Positions 26,591 through 34,981 of a stretch of 64,000 nucleotides of DNA are shown here, one piece after another. The DNA lies in NCBI RefSeq assembly GCF_018882465.1, contig NZ_JACVOK010000001.1, positions 372,001 to 436,000 on the forward strand, written 5' to 3'. The position numbers and the translations under genes were made by a program. Numbering within the stretch: position 1 is the first letter of the stretch; every line of letters starts with the position of its first letter. Below the pieces are notes generated by a model, which was not told the DNA's origin, ran no database searches, and saw only the letters and a program-made list of their open reading frames with translations. The DNA is from Polynucleobacter sp. 73C-SIWE. GTDB taxonomy: Bacteria > Pseudomonadota > Gammaproteobacteria > Burkholderiales > Burkholderiaceae.

Positions 26591-27578
26591 AATCATTGAC
26601 TTAAGCCAGATCCTGGCCCCAATTGCCTTAGATTTCAAGGCCTTAGATGGAGTAATTCGTCAGCGTTTAGCCTCAAAAGTCGCCTTAATTGACCAAATTT
26701 CCACATATATCATCCAGGCGGGTGGAAAACGGGTTCGGCCAGCCCTATTGATGCTGGTAGCCAAGGCACTTGCTACTGCGAAAGAAACCCCACACACCCT
26801 AGAAATGGCTGCCGTAGTGGAATTTATCCATACTGCCACCCTCCTTCATGACGATGTTGTAGATGAATCGACCTTAAGGAGAGGCCGAGAAACCGCAAAT
26901 GCTGCTTTTGGCAATGCAGCCAGCGTTTTGGTGGGCGATTTCCTCTATTCCCGAGCCTTCCAAATGATGATTGGCCCAAATGACTTACGGGTAATGCAGA
27001 TCCTGTCGGATGCCACCAATACGATCGCCGAAGGTGAAGTGCTTCAGCTACTGAATATGAATGACCCTGAAGTAGACGAAGCAAGCTACTTGCAAGTCAT
27101 TCGTTACAAAACCGCAAAATTATTTGAAGCTTCTACTGAGTTAGGTGCAATCCTGGCGAACGCAACAGATATTCAGCGAGAGCAGGCGGCTGCGTTTGGT
27201 CGACATATTGGTACTGCGTTCCAACTGATGGATGATCTCTTGGATTACACAGCTAATGCTGCGCAGATGGGTAAAAATGCTGGTGATGATTTGCGTGAAG
27301 GTAAGCCAACGCTACCCCTAATTTACTTACTAGAAAATGGCAGCAATGAAGAGCGTCTTTTAGTGCGCGCTGCCATTGAACAAAATCAAGATCTACCAGA
27401 AGATGTATTTGCACAAATTTTAAATGCCGTACAAACATCCGGCGCCCTGGATTACACCCAAGCTGCCGCTAAACGTGAAGCAGACCTGGCTTTAGCATGC
27501 ATTACAGACTTCCCAGCCAATGAGGCAACATCAGCATTGTGTGCCTTATGCGAATACTCTCTCGCACGCCAGACTTAA
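26574..27578 (+). CDS. ispB: Octaprenyl (polyprenyl) diphosphate synthase
   Basis: This 334-residue trans-prenyltransferase makes the side chain of ubiquinone. The first aspartate-rich motif is LLHDDVVDE near 89-97 and the second is LMDDLLDYTAN near 216-226. The GGKRVRPALLML near 49-60 is the isopentenyl-diphosphate-binding part. Chain length, octaprenyl versus another, cannot be proven from sequence. The position beside rplU-rpmA-obgE matches ispB in many proteobacteria. It is convergent with the GrdB-like gene, 3 bp apart. Confidence 0.93.
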   Translation: MTSTVKIIDLSQILAPIALDFKALDGVIRQRLASKVALIDQISTYIIQAGGKRVRPALLMLVAKALATAKETPHTLEMAAVVEFIHTATLLHDDVVDESTLRRGRETANAAFGNAASVLVGDFLYSRAFQMMIGPNDLRVMQILSDATNTIAEGEVLQLLNMNDPEVDEASYLQVIRYKTAKLFEASTELGAILANATDIQREQAAAFGRHIGTAFQLMDDLLDYTANAAQMGKNAGDDLREGKPTLPLIYLLENGSNEERLLVRAAIEQNQDLPEDVFAQILNAVQTSGALDYTQAAAKREADLALACITDFPANEATSALCALCEYSLARQT

Positions 27579-27581
27579 TAA

Positions 27582-28517
27582 TTAACTCCCAACGCTTTTC
27601 ATTCTTAGCTCACGTGCGGTAATGCGCACCTTCTCTGCCTCTTCTCTTAAGCGCGAAGCCTCCTCTGAGGATAATTTTTCTAGATTTGAATAATCTAATT
27701 TCCAACTCGGATCAGTAGACCAAATCAAGGGGGATTGCACTGTCGTTCGCGCAGCAGGAGCACCCTCTAAAAGACTTAAGGCTAATTCAAAGTTAAGTGC
27801 TCGGGAGCCAGGATCATCAGGTCTTGCTGCTGCATTGCCAAGCGGAAAATCACTAAATAGAAATCTCGGTACGCCACAATATTCAACAATATCCTTTGCA
27901 GCACCCATCACAACAGTAGCAATCCCATTTGCCTCTAAATACCGCGCTAACAAACTTTGGCTCTGATGACATATGGGGCAATTCGGAATTAAGACTGCAA
28001 CATCGACTTTGTCAGCTTGCAGCATTTTTAGAATGAGTGGTGCATCTACCTCTAAAGTATGGCGCTGACTGCGATTGGTTGGCAAACCATAAAAATGAGG
28101 TGATAAAGCCTTCACTCTCTTGGACTGCACCGCTTGTTTGGCCGCCTCTAATGGAAACCAACAATTGCTATCTTCCATATTGGCATTTTTACGATCTATG
28201 CCCACGTGAGCAATTCTTAAATCAAAATCGGTATTCGTTGGTTTTTGATAAGGCTGATAAAACTTAGCAGCGGCGTTGTAGGAGGCGCCAGGCCCCTGCG
28301 GCCCCTTGCTGGGATCAAAAGGAACTGCTGTAGTAATCAACCCCAATACGGATTGATTCAGCGGCTTTTGTAGTGAATTAAACGGGGTCTCAATGTAATG
28401 AGCCCAAACATAGGGATTTTCATAACCCAACCCTAGGTAATAACTGCGAGTACGCTCGATATAGCGAACAGGCTGGTCCGATGCTGGCGCAAAAACGAGT
28501 TCGGCGGTTTTGGACAT
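27582..28517 (-). CDS. GrdB-like protein (glycine/sarcosine/betaine reductase selenoprotein B family), cysteine form
   Basis: The product is about 311 residues from the ATG at 28517; a TTG one codon earlier is also possible. It shows the pattern of proteobacterial GrdB-family proteins: YIERTRSYYLGLGYENPYVW near the start, LITTAVPFD, and the cysteine motif CPICHQSQSLLARYLEANG near 180-198. RFLFSDFPLGNAAARPDD follows. True GrdB carries selenocysteine and works with GrdA and GrdC in clostridial glycine reductase; none of those genes is here and no in-frame TGA is present. The actual substrate is unknown, and a thiol-based reductase is only a guess. The C-terminus is Glu/Arg-rich. Confidence 0.72.
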   Translation of the reverse strand: MSKTAELVFAPASDQPVRYIERTRSYYLGLGYENPYVWAHYIETPFNSLQKPLNQSVLGLITTAVPFDPSKGPQGPGASYNAAAKFYQPYQKPTNTDFDLRIAHVGIDRKNANMEDSNCWFPLEAAKQAVQSKRVKALSPHFYGLPTNRSQRHTLEVDAPLILKMLQADKVDVAVLIPNCPICHQSQSLLARYLEANGIATVVMGAAKDIVEYCGVPRFLFSDFPLGNAAARPDDPGSRALNFELALSLLEGAPAARTTVQSPLIWSTDPSWKLDYSNLEKLSSEEASRLREEAEKVRITARELRMKSVGS

Positions 28518-28572
28518 CAATACATCCCTGTAAGATATTGCTTGTTAAATGTTTACTTCACAGGAACTCATT

Positions 28573-29340
28573 ATGGCTCAATGGCTTAGATTTCAGCATC
28601 AAGGGAAAAGTGGTTTAGGACAGGTACAAGGCGAGCAAATCACTGTGTACTCAGGAGACTTATTTCAAGATCCAAAACCCACTGGGGAAACGCTCAAATT
28701 GGCAGATGTCACGATTGATATCCCATGCACCCCATCCAAAATGGTAGCAATGGTTGATAACTTCCATGCGCTGGTTACTAAATTAGAGCATGCGGTGCCC
28801 GCTGAACCTTTGTACTTTCTCAAAGGAAATAACTCCTTTTTAGCTGCCAATCAAGTTATTCGCACTCCTAAGTCCTACTCTGGCAAAGTAGTTTATGAAG
28901 GCGAGCTGGGAATCGTCATTGGCAAACCTATTCATGAGGGTGACGAAGCCCAAGCAGCAAAAGCAATCTTTGGCTATACCTGCATTAATGATGTGACCGC
29001 CATTGAGATTCTTAATCGAGATCCTGGTTATGCACAGTGGACTCGCTCTAAGAGCTTTAATACTTTCGGTGTCTTTGGTCCTTATATCGCTACCGATGTA
29101 GATCCAAGTAAATTGACCATCAAAACCATTCTCAATGATCAAGAGCGTCAAAACTATCCAATAGCAGATATGATTTTTGCACCAGCAAAATTAGTTAGCT
29201 TGATCTCACAAGACGCTCCTTTAGAGCCGGGCGACATTATTGCCTGCGGCACTTCAGTAGGCGTTGGCTCCATGAAGCCTGGCAGTAACGTCAGCATCAT
29301 TATTGATGGTGTTGGTCGATTAGATAATCGCTTCGAGTAA
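28573..29340 (+). CDS. Fumarylacetoacetate hydrolase (FAH) family protein
   Basis: The product is about 255 residues from the ATG at 28573, which has AGGAAC upstream; a more distal ATG at 28549 is less favoured. The FAH catalytic core shows the metal-binding pattern YEGELGIVIGKPIHEG near 107-122, YTCINDVTAIEILNRDPGYA near 137-156 and KSFNTFGVFGPYIAT. Later parts, PGDIIACGTSVGVGSM, also fit. Members hydrolyse or decarboxylate beta-diketo acids in aromatic or sugar-acid degradation. The specific substrate cannot be assigned. It is divergent from the GrdB-like gene and ends at a strong terminator. Confidence 0.85.
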   Translation: MAQWLRFQHQGKSGLGQVQGEQITVYSGDLFQDPKPTGETLKLADVTIDIPCTPSKMVAMVDNFHALVTKLEHAVPAEPLYFLKGNNSFLAANQVIRTPKSYSGKVVYEGELGIVIGKPIHEGDEAQAAKAIFGYTCINDVTAIEILNRDPGYAQWTRSKSFNTFGVFGPYIATDVDPSKLTIKTILNDQERQNYPIADMIFAPAKLVSLISQDAPLEPGDIIACGTSVGVGSMKPGSNVSIIIDGVGRLDNRFE

Positions 29341-29358
29341 ATCTACCGCTCCAAAACA

Positions 29359-29393
29359 AAAACCCTTGCTATGTTGAGTAGCAAGGGTTTTTT
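29359..29393 (+). terminator. Rho-independent terminator between the FAH-like and PanE-like genes, probably bidirectional
   Basis: AACCCTTGCT / AGCAAGGGTT forms a 10-bp stem with a 9-nt loop, flanked by A-runs on the left and TTTTTT on the right. That gives a U-tract on both strands, suiting the convergent genes on either side. Confidence 0.9.
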
Positions 29394-29407
29394 AATACTA
29401 AAAAATT

Positions 29408-30427
29408 TTAGTAACCTGAAACAGATGGTAGCGCCAAGCTACCTTTGGAAGCTTGAACGTTCTCATCCAAATACTTTGTTAAAGCAAAGACTGTATTTAA
29501 GCAAGGTGTAGGTGTTTGGGTAATTTTGCCAAGCTCGATTACAGAGCCTAAGAGTGCATCGATCTCTAAACTACGGCCAGCCTCTAAGTCCTGCAACATC
29601 GAAGTCTTGTGTTTACCGACTTTTTCAGCGCCCGCAATACGACGCTCAATATCAACTCGGAAAGTAACACCAAGCTTTTCAGCAATAGTTTGGGCTTCCG
29701 CCATCATATTGCGCGCTAACTCTTTGGTTAATGGGTATTGGCAAATGCCTTCCAAGGTTCCATGAGTCAAAGAGCTAATTGGATTAAAAGTCATATTACC
29801 CCAAAGCTTGAGCCAAATCTCAGAGCGAATATCGTCAAGGATTGGTGATTTAAAGCTGGCTGCACTCATCATCTCAGACATCTTCTGAATACGATCAGTA
29901 GACTTACCATCTAACTCACCCAACGGGAAGCGATTTCCTTCTACGTGACGGATCACACCAGGAGCTTGAGTAAAGGTTGCTGGGTAAACAACGCACCCAA
30001 TAATATTGTTTGGGTTGATTGTTTTTTTCGCAACGCCGCCAGCGTCAACTGTCTCAACCGAGTGATCTTGATACTCGCCACCGAGCTTTTGGAAATACCA
30101 CCAAGGAATACCATTTTGCATAGGGATCAAAATAGTTTCTGGGCCCATGATGGCGGCCAAGTCATCGATGATTGGCTCAACTTGATGCGCCTTGACTGCC
30201 AGGATCACGACATCTGGAGCTTCAGCATCTGTAATTTTTTCAACTGCTTTGACTTCGGCTACTAGTGGCTCAGGTTGGTCATCCATGATTAATGCCAAAC
30301 CACGCTCTTTAATTGCAGCTAAAGTTGCGCCACGCGCAACAACAGTTACGTCATTGCCCGCTCGCGCCAGCATGACAGCTAGGTAGCCGCCAATAGCACC
30401 GCCCCCTCCGATTACACAGATTTTCAT
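29408..30427 (-). CDS. Ketopantoate reductase family protein (2-dehydropantoate 2-reductase-like)
   Basis: This 339-residue NADPH-dependent reductase has the N-terminal Rossmann loop MKICVIGGGGAIGGYLAVML and ILAVKAHQVEPII near 97-108. The catalytic-Lys/Asn region is LKLWGNMTFNPISSLTHGTL near 207-226, with the C-terminal KHKTSMLQDLEAGRSLEIDA. PanE reduces ketopantoate in coenzyme A synthesis, but this family has many paralogues acting on other 2-oxo acids, and the neighbourhood holds no other pantothenate gene. The true substrate is uncertain. Confidence 0.83.
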   Translation of the reverse strand: MKICVIGGGGAIGGYLAVMLARAGNDVTVVARGATLAAIKERGLALIMDDQPEPLVAEVKAVEKITDAEAPDVVILAVKAHQVEPIIDDLAAIMGPETILIPMQNGIPWWYFQKLGGEYQDHSVETVDAGGVAKKTINPNNIIGCVVYPATFTQAPGVIRHVEGNRFPLGELDGKSTDRIQKMSEMMSAASFKSPILDDIRSEIWLKLWGNMTFNPISSLTHGTLEGICQYPLTKELARNMMAEAQTIAEKLGVTFRVDIERRIAGAEKVGKHKTSMLQDLEAGRSLEIDALLGSVIELGKITQTPTPCLNTVFALTKYLDENVQASKGSLALPSVSGY

Positions 30428-30493
30428 AGGAACCCCATCAGAATAAAAATATTTGTATTAGTGCAATATTAGATGAGAACTTTAGATGAAAAC

Positions 30494-30510
30494 TTGTTGC
30501 GGTGCAACAA
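30494..30510. repeat. 7-bp inverted repeat between the symporter and PanE-like genes
   Basis: TTGTTGC-GGT-GCAACAA lies 34 bp below the symporter stop and 67 bp above the PanE-like start. On the minus strand it reads into GTTTTC, a weak terminator context; it could alternatively be an operator for the PanE-like gene. Confidence 0.4.
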
Positions 30511-30543
30511 TATTAATTGCCTAATTTTTAAGCAAGTAATGGG

Positions 30544-31959
30544 CTAAACTGCTTTTAAAAGGTCTTTTGACACTAGACTGCCCAAAATCATACCGGCAAT
30601 ACTTGCAAATAAGCCCGCTAATTGAGGCGGCAAAATAGCCTTTGGAGCCAGAATTTCACAACTAATCCAAATAGTAAGGCCGCAGACCACTGAGAGTAAG
30701 CCGCCTAAGGAGTTGGCTCTTGACCAGTACACCCCAAACGCTAAAGGTACAAATGCGGCAACCAAGGTCACCTTATAAGCACTCTCGACCATCTTAAAAA
30801 TAGAGAGCTCAGAATTGATTGCAAAGAAAGTAACAACTACCGCAAAACACAATACTGTGATGCGCATAATTTTGAGTAAGTCTTGATCTGAAAGATGCTT
30901 AAAAAATCCTCTCACAATGTTTTCCGCAAATGTAACTGAAGGCGCAAGCAAGGTAGCGCTTGCACAACTCTTAATAGCTGAGAGTAAGGCGCCAAAGAAC
31001 ATTATCTGCGCAATGATCGGTGCATGGTTCATGATGAGTTTAGGCAAAATCATTTGCGGGTCATTGTCAAGATACTCCTTGACTAAGTCTGGACTAATTA
31101 AGGTTGCTGAGTAAGCCAAATACATTGGTACGAAAGCGAAAATAAAGTACAGCACTCCACCCAAGATCGCTGCTTGCACAGCAATATTGACATTCTTCGA
31201 AGAGGTAATGCGTTGGAAGACATCCTGCTGAGGGATTGAACCTAACATCATGGTGCAGAGAGCGGCAACAAATCCCAAGATAGAGGCAAGATTCATGTCC
31301 GGCCAAAAATTACTAAATTGCCCGGCGGCGGCTGCATGCTCAAGCACTACGGCAATTCCACCAGTTTGCGTGGTCATTTCGCCGCCGATATACAACATGC
31401 CGATCACTATGATGATCATCTGAATGAAATCCGTGATCGCTACAGACCACATACCTCCGAACAAGGTGTAAATCAAGACACTGCCAGCCCCAATCAACAT
31501 GCCACCTGTTTGAGAAATGCTGCCCTCTGACACCACATTGAAAACTAAACCAAGGGCTTTAATCTGCGCGGCAACCCAGCCCAAATAGGAAACAACAATA
31601 CAAAGAGTTACCAAGACCTCAACCGTACGCCCATATTTTTCACGGAAGAAGTCGCCAATCGTTAACATGCGGCGGTTATAGAGATGGCGCGCAAAAAATA
31701 GGCCGACTAAAATTAAACACAAGGAAGAACCAAAGGGATCAGAGACCACTCCGCCTAAACCTTCCTTCAGAAAAGTAGCCGGAATACCCAAAACTGTTTC
31801 GGAACCAAACCAGGTAGCAAATACCGTGGCTGTAACAATTGGCAAGGGGAGGCTATGACCGGCAGCAGCAAAGTCAGCTGTATTTTTTACGCGCAGCGCA
31901 GCCCATAGGCCAATACCCACAGACACCACCCAGTAGATGATGACGAACCAAATCAGCAC
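30544..31959 (-). CDS. Sodium:solute symporter (SSS family)
   Basis: This membrane transporter has about 13 hydrophobic helices. The SSS-type ATVFATWFGSETVLGIP near the first helices, LIYTLFGGMWSVAITDFIQM and the C-terminal FVPLAFGVYWSR are family features. An ATG at 32070 would give 508 residues, but it lies 9 bp from the divergent gene and adds a non-hydrophobic leader. I prefer the GTG at 31959 (471 residues): AGGGGG lies 9 bp upstream and a perfect TATAAT is about 30 bp upstream. The substrate is unknown; family members carry sugars, amino acids, pantothenate, acetate or proline. Confidence 0.82.
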   Translation of the reverse strand: MLIWFVIIYWVVSVGIGLWAALRVKNTADFAAAGHSLPLPIVTATVFATWFGSETVLGIPATFLKEGLGGVVSDPFGSSLCLILVGLFFARHLYNRRMLTIGDFFREKYGRTVEVLVTLCIVVSYLGWVAAQIKALGLVFNVVSEGSISQTGGMLIGAGSVLIYTLFGGMWSVAITDFIQMIIIVIGMLYIGGEMTTQTGGIAVVLEHAAAAGQFSNFWPDMNLASILGFVAALCTMMLGSIPQQDVFQRITSSKNVNIAVQAAILGGVLYFIFAFVPMYLAYSATLISPDLVKEYLDNDPQMILPKLIMNHAPIIAQIMFFGALLSAIKSCASATLLAPSVTFAENIVRGFFKHLSDQDLLKIMRITVLCFAVVVTFFAINSELSIFKMVESAYKVTLVAAFVPLAFGVYWSRANSLGGLLSVVCGLTIWISCEILAPKAILPPQLAGLFASIAGMILGSLVSKDLLKAV

Positions 31960-31989
31960 GCCCAATTTCCCCCTGAAGAATTTGGTGAA

Positions 31990-31995
31990 ATTATA
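31990..31995 (-). promoter_or_regulatory. Perfect -10 hexamer upstream of the symporter gene
   Basis: TATAAT on the minus strand lies about 30 bp before the GTG at 31959. The matching -35 (TTACTA, 18-bp spacer) is weak. Its position inside the longer reading frame argues for the shorter symporter start. Confidence 0.5.
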
Positions 31996-32094
31996 TGACC
32001 TTGTCACTTTTACTAGTAAGGGAATTTGTATCAACTTGGCGCGCCAGATAGCACAAGCCCACTCTGACATAATTCAAGGGTGAATTCATTTCAA

Positions 32095-33057
32095 ATGAGC
32101 CCAAGCGAGAACCCTAGCACTGACCTGGCTTATCAAAAAGCTATCTTGAGCTCAGTCTCCCGCACCTTTGCTCTGACAATCCCACTATTACCCTCGATCA
32201 TTGAAAAAGTGGTGGGTAATACCTATTTACTGTGCCGAATTGTTGACACTATTGAGGATGCTGCAGAATTAGATCCACAAACCAAACAAAAACTCTCTCA
32301 ATTGTTTTTAGATGCGGTACTAGAAAAGGTGCCCGTTGAGTTTTTTGTAGAGCCCTGTCTTGAAGCTCTGAATCATTATGGCAATCAAGATGAGCTAGAT
32401 CTCATCGCACATACCCCCACCGTCTTGAGAATTTTGCATACTTGTTCTAGGGATGATCGTGTGGCAGTGAGTCGCTGCGTCTCCATCATGTCAGAGGGCA
32501 TGTCCTACTTTCACGGGAAGCAGACTCAAGCAGGTCTGCAGAATTTGCAGGAATTTGAGAAATACTGCTATGTGGTTGCAGGCGTTGTAGGAGAGCTTCT
32601 CACCACTATCTTCAGTAAGCACTCCGCTGAATTTGCAAAGCGTATTCAGGGCCATGAAGACCTCGCCATAGCCTTTGGTCAAGCCCTACAAATGACCAAC
32701 ATCCTGAAAGATTCACCTGAAGATCGCGCCCGCGGGGTATCTTGGAAGCCAGTCGGCATGAGTCAGCAGCAACTCTTAGCAATTGCTGATGAAAAACTCC
32801 AGGACTCACTCAACTACATACTTCTCATTCCCAAAGAGGAGCTTGGAATACGGCGCTTTTGTTTCCTGGCTTTTGGCTTAGCGGTAATGACGCTCGCGAA
32901 GATTGCCAAACAAAAGGAATTTAGTGACAAGGAAGAAGTGAAGCTTTCTAGAAAAACAGTCATGGCGTTTTATACCTTCACAAAATTTGCAGTAAAAAGT
33001 GACGCGCTCATGCGGATTTTCTTTAATCGATTTTCTAAATCCATTAAAGTAATTTGA
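32095..33057 (+). CDS. Squalene/phytoene synthase family protein
   Basis: The product is about 320 residues from the ATG at 32095; a GTG at 32080 would add five codons, and AAGGGTGA could serve as ribosome-binding site for the ATG. The first prenyl-diphosphate Asp motif is CRIVDTIEDAAELD near 42-55 and the second is ALQMTNILKDSPEDRARG near 198-215. The family condenses two prenyl diphosphates head to head to make squalene, presqualene diphosphate or phytoene. No squalene-hopene cyclase, desaturase or hpn gene is nearby, so the product cannot be named. It is divergent from the symporter and convergent with ogt. Confidence 0.85.
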   Translation: MSPSENPSTDLAYQKAILSSVSRTFALTIPLLPSIIEKVVGNTYLLCRIVDTIEDAAELDPQTKQKLSQLFLDAVLEKVPVEFFVEPCLEALNHYGNQDELDLIAHTPTVLRILHTCSRDDRVAVSRCVSIMSEGMSYFHGKQTQAGLQNLQEFEKYCYVVAGVVGELLTTIFSKHSAEFAKRIQGHEDLAIAFGQALQMTNILKDSPEDRARGVSWKPVGMSQQQLLAIADEKLQDSLNYILLIPKEELGIRRFCFLAFGLAVMTLAKIAKQKEFSDKEEVKLSRKTVMAFYTFTKFAVKSDALMRIFFNRFSKSIKVI

Positions 33058-33059
33058 AT

Positions 33060-33572
33060 CTATAGAGCGCCCTCGTGCTGCAAAAGCCACATCTTGATTT
33101 GGCGATACAAACCTGGCGCGTTCTCTTTCATGAAACCACCAATACCTTGTGCAGAAACAACGCGATGACAAGGTGCAATTAAAGGATAGGGGTTGGCACC
33201 GCATGCCGTCCCCACTGCGCGCGGGCCACTTTTGATTTTGCTTGCAATCTCGCCGTAGGTTTTGGTTTTACCAACGGGAATCATCTGAATGCTTTTCCAA
33301 ACCCTTTGCTGGTGTTCGGTCCCTGATGGCTTCATGGGTAAATCAAACTGGTGATGAGGATTCTGAAAATACGCTTTAAGCTGCTTTTCTGCCTCTTTTG
33401 CCAATTGATTTCTAGGATTTACTAAAGCTGTTGATATTGGTAAATACTCAATTCTGGACAACATCAAACTGCCATCCACCAGCTCAGTCAAAATCCCCAG
33501 CCTCCCAAAAGGGGCTGCAACAACACAATATTGAGCACTATCTGAGACAACTTGTTTTTTGGCTGAGGTCAT
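33060..33572 (-). CDS. ogt: Methylated-DNA--protein-cysteine S-methyltransferase
   Basis: This 170-residue suicide DNA-repair protein transfers the alkyl group from O6-methylguanine to its own cysteine. The active-site PCHRVVSAQGIGGF lies near 141-154, preceded by GKTKTYGEIASKI (helix-turn-helix part) and the conserved GTACGANPYP. The single-domain layout with an N-terminal beta-rich part fits Ogt rather than the Ada fusion. It is 2 bp from the stop of the convergent synthase gene. Confidence 0.93.
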   Translation of the reverse strand: MTSAKKQVVSDSAQYCVVAAPFGRLGILTELVDGSLMLSRIEYLPISTALVNPRNQLAKEAEKQLKAYFQNPHHQFDLPMKPSGTEHQQRVWKSIQMIPVGKTKTYGEIASKIKSGPRAVGTACGANPYPLIAPCHRVVSAQGIGGFMKENAPGLYRQIKMWLLQHEGAL

Positions 33573-33691
33573 AGGAGGTGATTCTCACATAATTAGAGGC
33601 CAAAGACGACAGGCCTTTCTTCCACATCTATAGCTTGTGAAATGCTACTTTGCTATATTGATTCATCCTTACTTTTTTGCAGGCAGACCTC

Positions 33692-34981
33692 ATGGATACC
33701 TTTTTTGACGATTGGCCTTTTTACTGGCAAGTTGCTCTCGTCCTTTTTTTACTTGCTCTTTCTGGCTTTTTCTCGATGGCCGAAACTAGCATGCTCTCAT
33801 CAAATCGCCATCGTCTACGAGCCATGGCAACTAGTGGCAATTCAGGGGCTGCCTTAGCCGAGCGACTCTTAAAACGTATTGATTCCCTTTTATCAGTACT
33901 CTTAATTTCTAATAATCTCATTAATACCATTCTGCCTATTCTAGTGACGGGCATCGCTTTACATATCTTTGGAGATAGTGGTCTCGTACTTTCAATTGCC
34001 ACTTTAGTAGTGGCTTTACTGATCATTATTTTTAGTGAAATTACCCCGAAGGTTATTGGGGCAGCCTTCCCAGAAAAAATCGCTTCTCGAGTAGGCTGGT
34101 TCATTCTGCCGCTGACTTTTTTACTAAAACCCTTGCTGTGGTTTATTAATAGCTTTGTCTCTGGACTGATGAAGTTTTCTGGTCTGCAGTCCTCTTCAGA
34201 TAGTAGAACGATGAGCACAGAGGAGTTACGTAGCTTGGTTCTAGAGTCCAACCGCTTTGTATCAACCCATCATCGCAATATTTTGCTAAACCTCTTTAAT
34301 CTAGAAAATATTACAGTCGATGATGTGATGACTCCAAGATCGAAGATTGAAGTTCTAGATCTATCGCGACCCATTGATGAAGTCGTTCAACAATTAGAAA
34401 CTTGCTATCACAACAAGCTACCCGTCTGCGATGGTGATCCTGACCGCATAGTAGGTATTTTATCGGTCAAGAAGGCACTGTCCCTACTTGGTGATACAGA
34501 CTTAAAACATGCAGACTTTCAATCTTTATTGAATGAGCCTTATTTCATTCCCAGTGGTACGCCTGTGCTACAGCAGATGCAATTCTTTCAAGATAACCAA
34601 CAGCGCTTAAGTCTGGTTGTAAATGAATATGGTGAAGTCTTAGGCCTCGTAACCTTTGAAGACATTGTTGAAGAGCTCATTGGTGAGTTCACAACCTCTT
34701 TCTCCAATCTCTCAATCGATCCCCATTGGCTGGCTGATGGGACTTACTTAGCTAGCGGTACTGCATCACTTAGGGACCTAAATCGCTTGCTGAACCTCAA
34801 TTTACCTTTAGATGGTCCTCGCACCTTAAATGGGCTCATTCTTGAGAAGCTTGAGGCGATACCAGATCATGATGTCAGCATTCGAATTGCGGGCATCGTA
34901 ATGGAAATAATGCAGTTTGATGATCAGGGCGTGAAGACTGTCAAACTCTACCGCCCCACCCTTAATCAAGAGCAAGATTGA
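33692..34981 (+). CDS. HlyC/CorC (TlyC) family transporter-like protein with CNNM and CBS domains
   Basis: The product is about 429 residues from the ATG at 33692; a TTG five codons earlier is also open. The N-terminal CNNM transmembrane domain (about 10-180, beginning with ALSGFFSMAETSMLSSNRHR) is followed by a CBS pair beginning ENITVDDVMTPRSKIEVLD. A C-terminal CorC/HlyC domain carries VVNEYGEVLGLVTFEDIVEE. Members are linked to Mg2+/Co2+ efflux or resistance. Its stop overlaps the TTG start of the PilB-like gene, suggesting coupling into the pilus genes. Confidence 0.9.
   Translation: MDTFFDDWPFYWQVALVLFLLALSGFFSMAETSMLSSNRHRLRAMATSGNSGAALAERLLKRIDSLLSVLLISNNLINTILPILVTGIALHIFGDSGLVLSIATLVVALLIIIFSEITPKVIGAAFPEKIASRVGWFILPLTFLLKPLLWFINSFVSGLMKFSGLQSSSDSRTMSTEELRSLVLESNRFVSTHHRNILLNLFNLENITVDDVMTPRSKIEVLDLSRPIDEVVQQLETCYHNKLPVCDGDPDRIVGILSVKKALSLLGDTDLKHADFQSLLNEPYFIPSGTPVLQQMQFFQDNQQRLSLVVNEYGEVLGLVTFEDIVEELIGEFTTSFSNLSIDPHWLADGTYLASGTASLRDLNRLLNLNLPLDGPRTLNGLILEKLEAIPDHDVSIRIAGIVMEIMQFDDQGVKTVKLYRPTLNQEQD

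Noticed and set aside
27582-28520. Possible selenoprotein (GrdB family)
   Set aside because: The conserved position is encoded by cysteine codons, there is no in-frame TGA, and no SECIS-like hairpin was sought or needed.
33601-33660. Weak hairpin and TATATT hexamer before the CorC-type gene
   Set aside because: The stem is only 5 bp and no -35 element is at a suitable distance, so neither a terminator nor a promoter could be supported.
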